From contig CAMVOS010000001.1 in assembly GCA_947169185.1 (NCBI GenBank), forward strand, positions 1 to 64,000: a DNA stretch of 64,000 nucleotides, given 5' to 3'. The stretch's first letter is position 1; every line of letters begins with the position of its first letter. The position numbers and the translations under genes are program-made. A model generated the notes under the pieces. It saw only the letters and a list, made by a program, of their open reading frames with translations, searched no databases and was not told the DNA's origin. Source of the DNA: an uncultured Prevotella sp. (GTDB lineage Bacteria > Bacteroidota > Bacteroidia > Bacteroidales > Bacteroidaceae). Below, one piece after another: positions 7,525-14,973 of this stretch.

Positions 7525-8664
7525 ATGACAAACAAGATAGTAAATATCGGTGGGGCACGGGCATGCTACACGGAATTTATCGGCGCTGGTGGTGTCGGTG
7601 AATATCATGTCATAATAAGTGCTACGGACGTCATGGCGACGTACCAGCAGCAGCTGGAAGCCGTGCTTGATGCCTTTCAGTATCTGATCAAGCATGAATT
7701 GAAAAATGCTACGTCGGTGTTCAAGCGCTATTTTCTGAGCGATGCCTCCAACCAGGCTGACGACGTAATAGCCAACGACGTGAGCGACTGTGCCAAGAGT
7801 ATTATAGAGCAGGCTCCGCTGGATGGTACGAAGGTAGCCCTGTGGGCTTATCTGATGACTGGTGTGAGCACACGTCAGACGGAAAGTGGTTTGTATGAGG
7901 CTGTTCATGGCAGCTATCGCCATCTGTGGAACGGCTCTGCTTATAACCTGGCCGCTAATTCAGAACATCAGATGCGTCTGCTCTTCAATGAATATGTGAT
8001 GCAGCTGGCCCATGAGGAGTGTACGCTGGCAGAAAACTGCATCCGTACGTGGCTGTTTGTGAACGACATCGACTTGAACTATGGTGGCGTGGTTCGTGCC
8101 CGTAATCAGGTATTCTTTACGCAGGGATTGACGCCGGAGACTCATTTTATTGCCTCGACAGGTATTGGTGGTCGTCAGCAAGACCCCAATGTGCTGGCCC
8201 AGATGGACAACTATGCCGTCAAGGGCATTACGAGGGAGCAGGTTCATCATCTGTATGCGTCGACGCATTTGAACCGTACCAGCGACTATGGTGTCAGCTT
8301 CGAACGTGGCACGTATGTTGACTACGGTGATCGCAGACAGGTCTTTATCTCGGGTACTGCCAGCATCAACAACAAAGGACAGATTGTGCATCCGAAAGAT
8401 GTCGTGAAACAGACCCACCGCATGTGGGAGAATGTGGAAGCCCTGCTGAACGAGGCAGGCTGCAGCTATGACGATGTGGGTGAGATGGTGGTTTATCTGC
8501 GCGATCCTTCTGACTATACTGTGGTCAGCAAACTGTATGCGGAGCGTTTTGCAGACAAACCGTATGTCATTGTGTTGGCACCCGTTTGTCGTCCAGGTTG
8601 GCTGGTGGAGATGGAGTGTATGGCGGTGAAAGCGCAACACAACGACGCCTTCGCCTCCCTCTAA
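7525..8664 (+). CDS. Rid (YjgF/YER057c/UK114) superfamily protein with long N-terminal domain
   Basis: A 379-residue soluble protein. The C-terminal third (about 265-375) is a Rid domain: QVFISGTASINNKGQIVHP, then a helix with NVEALLNEAGCSYDDV, the strand EMVVYLRDPSDY and the end VEMECMAV. The N-terminal part is longer than in simple RidA (about 128 residues). The overall size recalls FkbO/Hyg5-type chorismatases, which also use a Rid-like fold. The position of the arginine needed for imine deamination in RidA (the PAR motif) reads KPY here, so ordinary 2-aminoacrylate deaminase activity is doubtful. The gene converges on nadB, whose product iminoaspartate is a known Rid-relevant reactive metabolite. 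That link is suggestive only. Exact reaction unknown. Confidence 0.65.
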   Translation: MTNKIVNIGGARACYTEFIGAGGVGEYHVIISATDVMATYQQQLEAVLDAFQYLIKHELKNATSVFKRYFLSDASNQADDVIANDVSDCAKSIIEQAPLDGTKVALWAYLMTGVSTRQTESGLYEAVHGSYRHLWNGSAYNLAANSEHQMRLLFNEYVMQLAHEECTLAENCIRTWLFVNDIDLNYGGVVRARNQVFFTQGLTPETHFIASTGIGGRQQDPNVLAQMDNYAVKGITREQVHHLYASTHLNRTSDYGVSFERGTYVDYGDRRQVFISGTASINNKGQIVHPKDVVKQTHRMWENVEALLNEAGCSYDDVGEMVVYLRDPSDYTVVSKLYAERFADKPYVIVLAPVCRPGWLVEMECMAVKAQHNDAFASL

Positions 8665-8693
8665 TCTCTCACCTCTTACCTCTCACCTCTTAT
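8663..8693. repeat. CTCACCT/CTTACCT heptamer array between the Rid-family gene and nadB
   Basis: About four units with 7-bp period span the whole 18-bp gap and the ends of the two convergent genes. Confidence 0.65.
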
Positions 8694-10272
8694 CGTACGC
8701 GTGCAGCGGATAGTCGGTGGTGAAGTGCAGTCCGCGGCACTCTTTGCGTTCCAAAGCCCAGCGGGTGATGAGATAGCCCACGTTAATCATATTGCGCAAT
8801 TCGCAGATGTCGCGTGATGCCTTGACACGTTTGAAGAGACGCTCGGTCTCTTCGTAGAGCATATCGAGACGGTCCCATGCACGATGCAGGCGCAGGTCGC
8901 TGCGAACGATGCCCACATAGTTGGACATAATCTGGTTGACCTCACGCACACTCTGAGTGATGAGCACCTTCTCCTCGTTGGTCATGGTGCCTTCATCGTT
9001 CCATTCAGGTACCTTTTCGTTGAAGTCGTAGAGGTCGACGTGTTTCAGCGAGTCCTTGGCAGCAGTATCGGCATATACCACAGCCTCGATGAGTGAGTTG
9101 GACGCCAGACGATTGCCGCCATGCAGACCAGTGCATGAGCATTCGCCAAGGGCATAGAGGCGCTCGATGCTGGACTGTCCGTTCAGGTCGACCTTGATAC
9201 CACCACACATATAGTGGGCAGCAGGGCGTACAGGGATATAGTCGGTGGTGATGTCGATGCCGATAGAGAGGCACTTCTGATAGATGTTCGGGAAATGCTT
9301 CTTCGTCTCGGCAGGATCTTTATGCGTGACGTCCAGACAGACGTGGTCCAAACCGTGAATTTTCATCTCCTTATCAATGGCACGCGCCACAATATCGCGT
9401 GGTGCCAGCGACAGGCGTTCGTCGTACTTCTCCATAAACGTCTCGCCATTAGGAAGTTTCAGAATACCGCCATAGCCACGCATGGCCTCGGTGATGAGGT
9501 AGGCGGGATGCGTCTCCTTGGGGTTGTGGAGCACGGTGGGGTGGAACTGTACGAACTCCATGTCGGCAACCGTTCCCTTGGCACGATAGACCATTGCAAT
9601 ACCGTCGCCAGTGGCAATGACGGGGTTTGACGTCGTCATATAGACGGCACCGCAACCGCCCGTGCACATAACTGTGACCTTCGAGAGGTAGGTGTCCACC
9701 TTTTGGTTCTTGGGATTCAGCACATAAGCTCCATAGCACTGGATGTTTGGTGAACGGCGCGTGACACGAACGCCCAAATGGTGCTGAGTGATGATTTCAA
9801 CGGCAAAATGATTCTCCTTGATATCGATGTTGGGGTGGTTGCGCACAGCTTCCATCAGTCCGCGCTGTATCTCGGCACCCGTATCGTCAGCATGGTGCAG
9901 AATGCGGAACTCTGAGTGGCCGCCCTCGCGATGCAGGTCGAACTGTCCGTCTTCCTTGCGGTCGAAGTTGACACCCCAGTTGACGAGTTCTTCGATTTGT
10001 GAAGGTGCCTGACGTACCACTTGTTCTACGGCAGAACGATCACTGATGTAATCGCCCGCGATGATGGTGTCGGCAATATGTTTGTCGAAGGTGTCGACCT
10101 TCATATTCGTCACACTGGCAACGCCCCCTTGTGCAAACGATGTGTTTGCCTCGTCAAGTCCGGCCTTGCAGATCATGCATACCTTGCCCTTATTGGCTTG
10201 AGCAACCTTGAGGGCATAACTCATGCCGGCTACGCCAGCACCGATAATCAAGAAATCGTACTTATATACCAT
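8683..10272 (-). CDS. nadB: L-aspartate oxidase NadB
   Basis: A 529-residue cytoplasmic flavoprotein of the usual family length. It oxidises L-aspartate to iminoaspartate, the first step of de novo NAD synthesis, before quinolinate synthase NadA. The N-terminus has the FAD-binding IIGAGVAGMSYAL (about residues 8-20) and the flavin-contact segments SFAQGGVASV and HREGGHSEFRILH. RPAAHYMCGGI marks the succinate-dehydrogenase-type active site, and CTGLHGGNRLASNSL the C-terminal FAD loop. nadA and nadC are not in the window. Its promoter shares a 56-bp gap with the divergent PBP4-type gene. Assignment is firm. Confidence 0.95.
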   Translation of the reverse strand: MVYKYDFLIIGAGVAGMSYALKVAQANKGKVCMICKAGLDEANTSFAQGGVASVTNMKVDTFDKHIADTIIAGDYISDRSAVEQVVRQAPSQIEELVNWGVNFDRKEDGQFDLHREGGHSEFRILHHADDTGAEIQRGLMEAVRNHPNIDIKENHFAVEIITQHHLGVRVTRRSPNIQCYGAYVLNPKNQKVDTYLSKVTVMCTGGCGAVYMTTSNPVIATGDGIAMVYRAKGTVADMEFVQFHPTVLHNPKETHPAYLITEAMRGYGGILKLPNGETFMEKYDERLSLAPRDIVARAIDKEMKIHGLDHVCLDVTHKDPAETKKHFPNIYQKCLSIGIDITTDYIPVRPAAHYMCGGIKVDLNGQSSIERLYALGECSCTGLHGGNRLASNSLIEAVVYADTAAKDSLKHVDLYDFNEKVPEWNDEGTMTNEEKVLITQSVREVNQIMSNYVGIVRSDLRLHRAWDRLDMLYEETERLFKRVKASRDICELRNMINVGYLITRWALERKECRGLHFTTDYPLHAYDKR

Positions 10273-10290
10273 GTTTTTACGTTGAACGTT

Positions 10291-10320
10291 GCAAAAGTAA
10301 GAAAAAAATTGTAATTTTGC
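10291..10320. promoter_or_regulatory. Back-to-back promoters for nadB and the PBP4-type gene
   Basis: TACTTTTGC on the minus strand (10291-10299) serves nadB, and TAATTTTGC on the plus strand (10312-10320) serves the divergent gene. The plus box ends 8 bp before its ATG, so that transcript would be almost leaderless. Confidence 0.55.
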
Positions 10321-10328
10321 AAACGATT

Positions 10329-11492
10329 ATGAAGAAAATACTATTTTTAGCCCTTATATGCTGTCTTTCAGTGACCTCTGTGGCACAAGATAGCCTGCGC
10401 ATCAAGCTTGACTCGCTGTTGCGCGATCCCCTTTTTGAGACAACACAGGTAGGGATGATGGTCTTCGACCTCGATGCCGACACCGTCCTCTATGCGTATC
10501 AGGCCCGCCAGCTGATGCGTCCTGCTTCTACCATGAAGCTGGTGACCGCCATTACGGCCCTCGACAGACTGGGTGGCGCATACGAATACCAGACGCGCTT
10601 CTATTATACGGGTAGCATTGCTGACTCCGTGCTGACAGGTAACTTGTATTGTGTGGGCGGTTTTGACCCCACGCTGACGCAGGACGATGTGGCGGTGATA
10701 GCCGAGAGCATCCGTCAGGCTGGTATTACCAAGATTCGCGGTACCATCATTGCTGACAAGCAGATGAAGGAGGTGCTGGACTACGGTGAAGGCTGGTGTT
10801 GGGACGACGACAACCCTATGTTGATTCCCCTATCGATTGGTCGTAAGGACATCTTCCTCGCTACGCTGCGCAAGGAGTTGGAACGTCAGGGTGTCGACGT
10901 GGCTGAAACCAAACTGGGTGGTAATGGTGTGATGCCTAATGGTGCACGCCATCTGAGTACCTATCGTCATAGCATCGATGTCGTGCTAAAGCAGATGATG
11001 AAGGATAGCGATAATTTCTATGCCGAGTCCATGTTCTATCAGACTGCAGCATCTACAGGTCATCGTCCAGCCAAAGCCAGTGATGCCCGTCAGTTGACCA
11101 AACAGTTTATCAAACGTCTGGGTTTGGGCGGTAATCCCTATAAGATTGCTGATGGCTCAGGACTTTCACTCTATAACTATGTCTCTGCCGAACTGCTGGT
11201 GTACATGCTGCGCTATGCCCATAACAAGGAGGAAATCATTGGGCATCTGTTGCCTGCTCTGCCTATAGCAGGCGTAGACGGTACGCTGAAGAAACGTATG
11301 ACGGAAGGTTGCGCGTATGGCAATGTGGTGGCTAAGACGGGGACAGTGACAGGTATTTCGTCGCTGGCAGGCTATCTGACTGCTGGTGATGGTCGTCAGC
11401 TGTGTTTCGCCATCATCAATCAAGGTGTGATGCGTAGCAAGGACGGCAGGGACTTTCAAGATCGCGTGTGCGAGGCGCTGTGCGAATACTAA
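10329..11492 (+). CDS. dacB: D-alanyl-D-alanine carboxypeptidase/endopeptidase, PBP4 (DacB, peptidase S13) type
   Basis: A 387-residue periplasmic penicillin-binding protein with signal peptide (cleavage after SVAQ, residue 20). All three active-site motifs are present: SxxK as STMK (Ser67-Lys70), SxN as SDN (about residue 225) and KTG (about residue 335). It trims or hydrolyses cross-links in peptidoglycan. It is shorter than the E. coli enzyme (477), with a reduced insertion domain between the first two motifs, as is common in Bacteroidota. I chose the ATG at 10329 because the only upstream in-frame start is a TTG inside the promoter box. Confidence 0.88.
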   Translation: MKKILFLALICCLSVTSVAQDSLRIKLDSLLRDPLFETTQVGMMVFDLDADTVLYAYQARQLMRPASTMKLVTAITALDRLGGAYEYQTRFYYTGSIADSVLTGNLYCVGGFDPTLTQDDVAVIAESIRQAGITKIRGTIIADKQMKEVLDYGEGWCWDDDNPMLIPLSIGRKDIFLATLRKELERQGVDVAETKLGGNGVMPNGARHLSTYRHSIDVVLKQMMKDSDNFYAESMFYQTAASTGHRPAKASDARQLTKQFIKRLGLGGNPYKIADGSGLSLYNYVSAELLVYMLRYAHNKEEIIGHLLPALPIAGVDGTLKKRMTEGCAYGNVVAKTGTVTGISSLAGYLTAGDGRQLCFAIINQGVMRSKDGRDFQDRVCEALCEY

Positions 11493-11493
11493 A

Positions 11494-11521
11494 AAGAGGA
11501 AAGAGGAGAGAGGAGAGAGAA
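11494..11521. repeat. GAGAGGA heptamer array upstream of the Fur-family gene
   Basis: About three to four GAGAGGA-like units with 7-bp period fill the gap between the PBP4-type and Fur-family genes, and directly precede the ATG. Confidence 0.7.
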
Positions 11522-11956
11522 ATGATGGACGAGAACAGGTATATCAATATGCTTGAGGAGCACAACATCAAGCCCACTGCTAATCGCTTGATTGTGCTGC
11601 ACACGCTGGATGGGGCAGGACGCCCGATGTCGCTTTCTGAGTTGGAATACAAGATTCTGACCATCGACAAATCAGGTGTCTTCCGTACCTTATCGCTTTT
11701 CCGTGAACATCATCTGGTACACGTCATAGAGGATGGTGGCGACGGCGTACGCTATGAACTATGTCATAGCCATCATGACGATATCGATGACGACCTGCAC
11801 GTTCACTTCTACTGTGAAAAGTGTCAGCAGACCTATTGTCTCGACCATATCCCTGTACCGAGAATCGATCTGCCCGAAGGTTTCATCATGTCGTCAGTCA
11901 ACTACATGGTGAAAGGCATCTGTCCCCACTGCGCCATCAAAACACACCGCGCCTAA
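11522..11956 (+). CDS. Fur-family metal-dependent transcriptional regulator
   Basis: A 144-residue Fur/Zur/PerR-type repressor. A winged-helix DNA-binding half (residues 1-80, with IKPTANRLIVLHTL and a KSGVFRTLSLF recognition region) is followed by a dimerisation half rich in metal ligands. These include HSHHDDIDDDLHVHFYCEKC and a second CxxC (CPHC) near the C-terminus, so the Cys4 structural zinc site is complete. The histidine-aspartate run fits the Fur or Zur regulatory site, but the metal cannot be read from sequence. Translation probably starts at the tandem ATGs (11522/11525), immediately after a GAGAGGA array; any upstream extension would be encoded by repeat. The 3' end overlaps the convergent ksgA frame by 63 bp. 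Confidence 0.85.
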   Translation: MMDENRYINMLEEHNIKPTANRLIVLHTLDGAGRPMSLSELEYKILTIDKSGVFRTLSLFREHHLVHVIEDGGDGVRYELCHSHHDDIDDDLHVHFYCEKCQQTYCLDHIPVPRIDLPEGFIMSSVNYMVKGICPHCAIKTHRA

Positions 11957-12787
11957 ACTATTCTCTCTCCTCTCTCCTCTCTCCTCTAACTCTGCGCCCA
12001 CCATATTGGTAAGTTCTACAAATTGAGGGATAGAAAGCTGCTCAGGACGACGTGTCATGATGTCTTGTTGGAAGAAAGTTTCGCTGGCAGGATGTTGGGC
12101 GTCGAAAATCTGTCGCAGAGAGACGCGTAGCATCTTACGACGCTGGTTGAACACCGTCTTTACCACACGCTTGAACAATTGCTCGTCACATCCTAAGTGT
12201 TGCACTTCGTTGCGCGTCATACGGATGACGGCACTCATCACCTTGGGTGGCGGGTTAAACACGGAGGGCTCGACGGTAAACAAGTACTCCACATTGTACC
12301 ACGCCTGAATCAGTACCGACAAGATGCCATACTGCTTGTTGCCAGGCTGTGAGGCCATGCGTACAGCGACCTCATGTTGTATCATACCCGTACAACAGGG
12401 GATGAGGTCGCGATTGTCGAGCATCTTAAAGAATATCTGTGACGAGATATCGTACGGGTAGTTGCCCGTCAGTACAAACTGCTGACCGTCAAAGACTTGC
12501 CGCAAATCCATACGCAGGAAGTCGCCTTCAATAATTGAGAATTGAGAATTGAGAATTGAGAATTGTGTCTTCTCCTTCAGGTATGCCACACTTTCGCGGT
12601 CGATTTCCACAACCTTAAAGGGACGGGGCTTCTCCACCAGATACTGCGTCATGACACCCATGCCTGGGCCTACCTCCAATACGGGCAGGTCTGGACACGC
12701 ATCCACCGTATCGGCAATGCGCTTGGCTATCGACAGATCAGTTAGGAAGTGCTGTCCGAGATTTTTTTTGGGACGTACCTGTTTCAT
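11894..12787 (-). CDS. ksgA: 16S rRNA dimethyladenosine transferase KsgA/RsmA
   Basis: A 297-residue methyltransferase that dimethylates two adenines in the 3' terminal helix of 16S rRNA. The start KKNLGQHFL is typical. The SAM site is EVGPGMGVMTQYL (about 39-51). The catalytic motif reads NYPYD (usually NLPY/NxPY), and NPPPKVMSAVI is conserved. Two oddities exist. The loop near residues 75-85 (FSILNSQFSI) is encoded by AATTCTC-type heptamers in frame. After the normal end of the family (about residue 268) the frame reads through a GAGAGGA array (EERGERREN) and on into antisense of the Fur-family gene, adding about 27 residues. The ATG overlaps the purN stop as ATGA, so the two genes are translationally coupled. 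Confidence 0.93.
   Translation of the reverse strand: MKQVRPKKNLGQHFLTDLSIAKRIADTVDACPDLPVLEVGPGMGVMTQYLVEKPRPFKVVEIDRESVAYLKEKTQFSILNSQFSIIEGDFLRMDLRQVFDGQQFVLTGNYPYDISSQIFFKMLDNRDLIPCCTGMIQHEVAVRMASQPGNKQYGILSVLIQAWYNVEYLFTVEPSVFNPPPKVMSAVIRMTRNEVQHLGCDEQLFKRVVKTVFNQRRKMLRVSLRQIFDAQHPASETFFQQDIMTRRPEQLSIPQFVELTNMVGAELEERGERRENSLGAVCFDGAVGTDAFHHVVD
11959..11988. repeat. TCTCTCC heptamer array after the Fur-family gene, inside the ksgA 3' end
   Basis: About four units with 7-bp period, in inverted orientation relative to the array upstream of the Fur-family gene. Confidence 0.7.
12533..12565. repeat. AATTGAG heptamer array inside ksgA
   Basis: About four tandem units encode a surface-loop segment of KsgA in frame. 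Confidence 0.7.
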
Positions 12788-13359
12788 ATCGCACAGATCA
12801 CTTGCTCCACAACCTGTGGGAAATACTTCATTTCCAGCTGATGCTCCTTCTCGGCAATATCGTCGGCACTATCGTCAGGACTCAACGCCACACGATACTG
12901 GGCAATAATTTCGCCAGAGTCGCAGACAGGAGTCACATAGTGTACCGTCATACCTGTCTCCGTTTCACCGGCAGCCTTGACGGCCTCGTGAACGTGGTGG
13001 CCCCACATACCTTTTCCACCATATTTGGGCAACAGGGCAGGGTGCAGATTGACGATACGTCGTGGATAAGCCTCGATTAGGAAATTGGGTATCAATGGCA
13101 AGAAGCCTGCCAGAACGATGAACGCAATCTGATGCTCGTTCATCAGCGCCATCATGTATGCCTCGTCGTTCAACTGTGTCTTGGGTACCACAGCCGTTGC
13201 CACGCCCAAATTATGAGCCCTGACCAACGCGTAGGCGTCAGCCTTGTTGCTGATGACGAGTTCGCAGTTGACGTCGCTGCTCCCTTCAAAGTATCGAATC
13301 AGATTTTCACAGTTGGTGCCGCTACCCGACACGAATATGGCGATGTTTTTTTTCATCAT
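12784..13359 (-). CDS. purN: Phosphoribosylglycinamide formyltransferase PurN
   Basis: A 191-residue cytoplasmic enzyme that transfers a formyl group from 10-formyltetrahydrofolate to GAR in purine synthesis. The N-terminus IAIFVSGSGTNCENLI binds the phosphate. Catalytic Asn and His sit in RIVNLHPALLPKYGG, and the Asp in TPVCDSGEII. Length is normal for the family. It is the first gene of a purN-ksgA pair from a TACCTTTGC promoter (13377-13385) and overlaps ksgA by 4 nt. The second ATG (MKK) could also serve as start. Confidence 0.95.
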   Translation of the reverse strand: MMKKNIAIFVSGSGTNCENLIRYFEGSSDVNCELVISNKADAYALVRAHNLGVATAVVPKTQLNDEAYMMALMNEHQIAFIVLAGFLPLIPNFLIEAYPRRIVNLHPALLPKYGGKGMWGHHVHEAVKAAGETETGMTVHYVTPVCDSGEIIAQYRVALSPDDSADDIAEKEHQLEMKYFPQVVEQVICAI

Positions 13360-13376
13360 TCTTGCGTTTTATGGGT

Positions 13377-13385
13377 GCAAAGGTA
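13377..13385 (-). promoter_or_regulatory. -7 promoter box of purN-ksgA
   Basis: TACCTTTGC on the minus strand, about 18 bp before the purN ATG. Confidence 0.55.
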
Positions 13386-13393
13386 CAATAATA

Positions 13394-13424
13394 AAGTGAA
13401 AAGTGAAAAGTGAAAAGTGAAAAA
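13394..13424. repeat. GTGAAAA heptamer array between purN and the flippase-like gene
   Basis: Four AAGTGAA/GTGAAAA units with exact 7-bp period lie between the divergent promoters. Confidence 0.75.
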
Positions 13425-13460
13425 AATGCCGACGATGGTGAAAATTCTCATTTTTTTTAC

Positions 13461-13468
13461 TAAATTTG
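13461..13468 (+). promoter_or_regulatory. -7 promoter box of the flippase-like gene
   Basis: TAAATTTG lies 8 bp before the ATG at 13477. It argues against the in-frame upstream starts at 13417-13435, which lie before the promoter. Confidence 0.5.
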
Positions 13469-13476
13469 CAGTCGCA

Positions 13477-14487
13477 ATGAAGACAGGTAGTGTGATATTA
13501 AAGATACTGATGCCGTTGGTTCTGGGTGCTGGCATCCTTTATTGGATGTATCGTGGCGAGGACTGGCAGACCATCTGGCATGTCATGACTGACGAGATGG
13601 ATTGGACGTGGATGCTACTGTCGTTCCCATTCGGTATCTTGGCTCAAATGTTTCGTGGTTGGCGCTGGCGTCAGACGCTGGAGCCAGTGGGCGAAAAGCC
13701 TCGTTCCTCTGTCAGCATTCACAGCATCTTTGTGTCGTATGCCTCCTCGCTAGTTGTACCCAGGGTAGGGGAGTTTACACGTTGTGGCATTCTGAATCGC
13801 TATGATGGCGTGTCGTTTCCTAAAGCATTAGGTACGGTGGTGACCGAGCGTGCCATCGACTCGCTGTTGGTCATGGGTATCACAGCTCTGGTGCTACTAT
13901 TGGAGATGAGCACCTTTGGCATGTTCTTCCGCAAAACAGGCACAAACCTGCAGTCTATCCTCAACGGCTTTTCGTGGGCAGGCTATTTGGTGGTAGCAAT
14001 TTGTGGGGTCGCCATTCTGATTTTGCTGCACTTCTTGTTGCGTAAACTCTCTATATATAATAAGGTACGTGCCACGCTCAGCGGTATCTGGCAGGGCGTC
14101 ATCTCCCTGAAGGATGTCCGCAATATTCCGTTGTTCACATTCTTTACGCTGGGTATTTGGGTAAGCTACTTCCTGCACTACTACCTGACCTTCTTCTGTT
14201 TTGACTTCACCGCAGATTTAGGTCTCGGATGTGCCTTGGTGACGTTCATTGTGGGCTCCATCGCTGTCATCGTACCTACGCCAAATGGCGCAGGACCCTG
14301 GCACTTTGCCGTGAAGACGATGCTCATCCTTTATGGCGTAGCCGACGAGAAGGCTCTCTACTTTGTACTCATCGTCCACACCGTCCAGACCATGCTCGTT
14401 GTCCTACTTGGCATCTATGCTTGGTTGGCGCTGAATTTTACGTCGATAATAGAGGAGAGAGGAGAGAGGAGAGAGGAGAGAGATTAG
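13477..14487 (+). CDS. Lysylphosphatidylglycerol synthase TM-region family (flippase-like) membrane protein
   Basis: A 336-residue integral membrane protein with about eight hydrophobic segments. It matches the LPG_synthase_TM / UPF0104 family: FGILAQMFRGWRWRQTL near residue 50, SYASSLVVPRVGEFTRC near 80-95, TERAIDSLL, and a C-terminal IVPTPNGAGPWHFAV. Stand-alone members are linked to lipid flipping or glycolipid export, but none is characterised closely here. The start at 13477 was preferred because it follows a -7 box, while upstream starts sit in promoter and repeat DNA. The last codons (ERGERREERD) are encoded by the GAGAGGA array that precedes the next gene, so the C-terminus is repeat-derived. 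Confidence 0.8.
   Translation: MKTGSVILKILMPLVLGAGILYWMYRGEDWQTIWHVMTDEMDWTWMLLSFPFGILAQMFRGWRWRQTLEPVGEKPRSSVSIHSIFVSYASSLVVPRVGEFTRCGILNRYDGVSFPKALGTVVTERAIDSLLVMGITALVLLLEMSTFGMFFRKTGTNLQSILNGFSWAGYLVVAICGVAILILLHFLLRKLSIYNKVRATLSGIWQGVISLKDVRNIPLFTFFTLGIWVSYFLHYYLTFFCFDFTADLGLGCALVTFIVGSIAVIVPTPNGAGPWHFAVKTMLILYGVADEKALYFVLIVHTVQTMLVVLLGIYAWLALNFTSIIEERGERREERD
14451..14482. repeat. GAGAGGA heptamer array, left flank of the S23/IVS gene
   Basis: Four to five GAGAGGA units. They overlap the 3' end of the flippase-like gene and are inverted relative to the array at 14927-14960. Confidence 0.75.
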
Positions 14488-14517
14488 TCTAAAGAATGAA
14501 ATAATATCGTCAATAAT

Positions 14518-14922
14518 ATGGCTAATGATTTTTTTTATAAAAAAGTTGAAGCATACAATAAAGCAAAAGAACTCACTAAGTTGGTATATGTTTTGATTAA
14601 TAAGTTTCCTCCTTGTGAGCAATATGCATTATCCGATCAGTTAAGACGTGCAGCAATCTCAATACCCTCAAATATTGCAGAGGGTTTAGGTAGGATGTCA
14701 ATTAAGGAGAGACTACATTTTTTGGAAATTGCTTATGGCTCTCTTACTGAAGTGACCTGTCAAATGGATATTGCAGAATCATTGGGATATATTACAGATG
14801 GTGAGTTGACACAAATAGAAAACTGTTCTATTGAAGTCGGACGAATAATGTCTGGTCTAAGAAAATCTTTAGTTAACAAACTTAATAACAAACCTCAGGA
14901 TGATGAAGATAGATGGGCTTGA
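14518..14922 (+). CDS. Four-helix-bundle protein of the S23 / 23S rRNA intervening-sequence (IVP) family
   Basis: A 134-residue all-alpha protein. It has the family signature of TIGR02436-type proteins: FYKKVEAYNKAKELTKLVY at the start, YALSDQLRRAAISIPSNIAEG in the middle, and LHFLEIAYGSLTEVTCQMDIAESLGYIT after it. Members were first found in insertions in 23S rRNA genes and are scattered through genomes; Avd of diversity-generating retroelements is a distant relative, but no reverse transcriptase is visible here. The gene is clearly more AT-rich than its neighbours. It is bracketed by GAGAGGA-type heptamer arrays in inverted orientation, which suggests acquisition as a unit. Function unknown. 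Confidence 0.85.
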   Translation: MANDFFYKKVEAYNKAKELTKLVYVLINKFPPCEQYALSDQLRRAAISIPSNIAEGLGRMSIKERLHFLEIAYGSLTEVTCQMDIAESLGYITDGELTQIENCSIEVGRIMSGLRKSLVNKLNNKPQDDEDRWA

Positions 14923-14926
14923 AGTA

Positions 14927-14960
14927 TTCTCTCTCCTCTCTCCTCTTTCCTCTCTCCTCT
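14927..14960. repeat. TCTCTCC heptamer array, right flank of the S23/IVS gene
   Basis: About four to five units, the reverse complement of the left array. It lies between the S23 gene and pepD. Confidence 0.75.
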
Positions 14961-14973
14961 AAAAAAAAGAACT

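Noticed and set aside
13417..13476. 20-residue N-terminal extension of the flippase-like protein
   Set aside because: The extension is encoded by the heptamer array and the -7 box, so the ATG at 13477 is more credible.
14518..14922. Avd protein of a diversity-generating retroelement
   Set aside because: Same fold family, but no reverse transcriptase, template repeat or variable repeat can be seen nearby.
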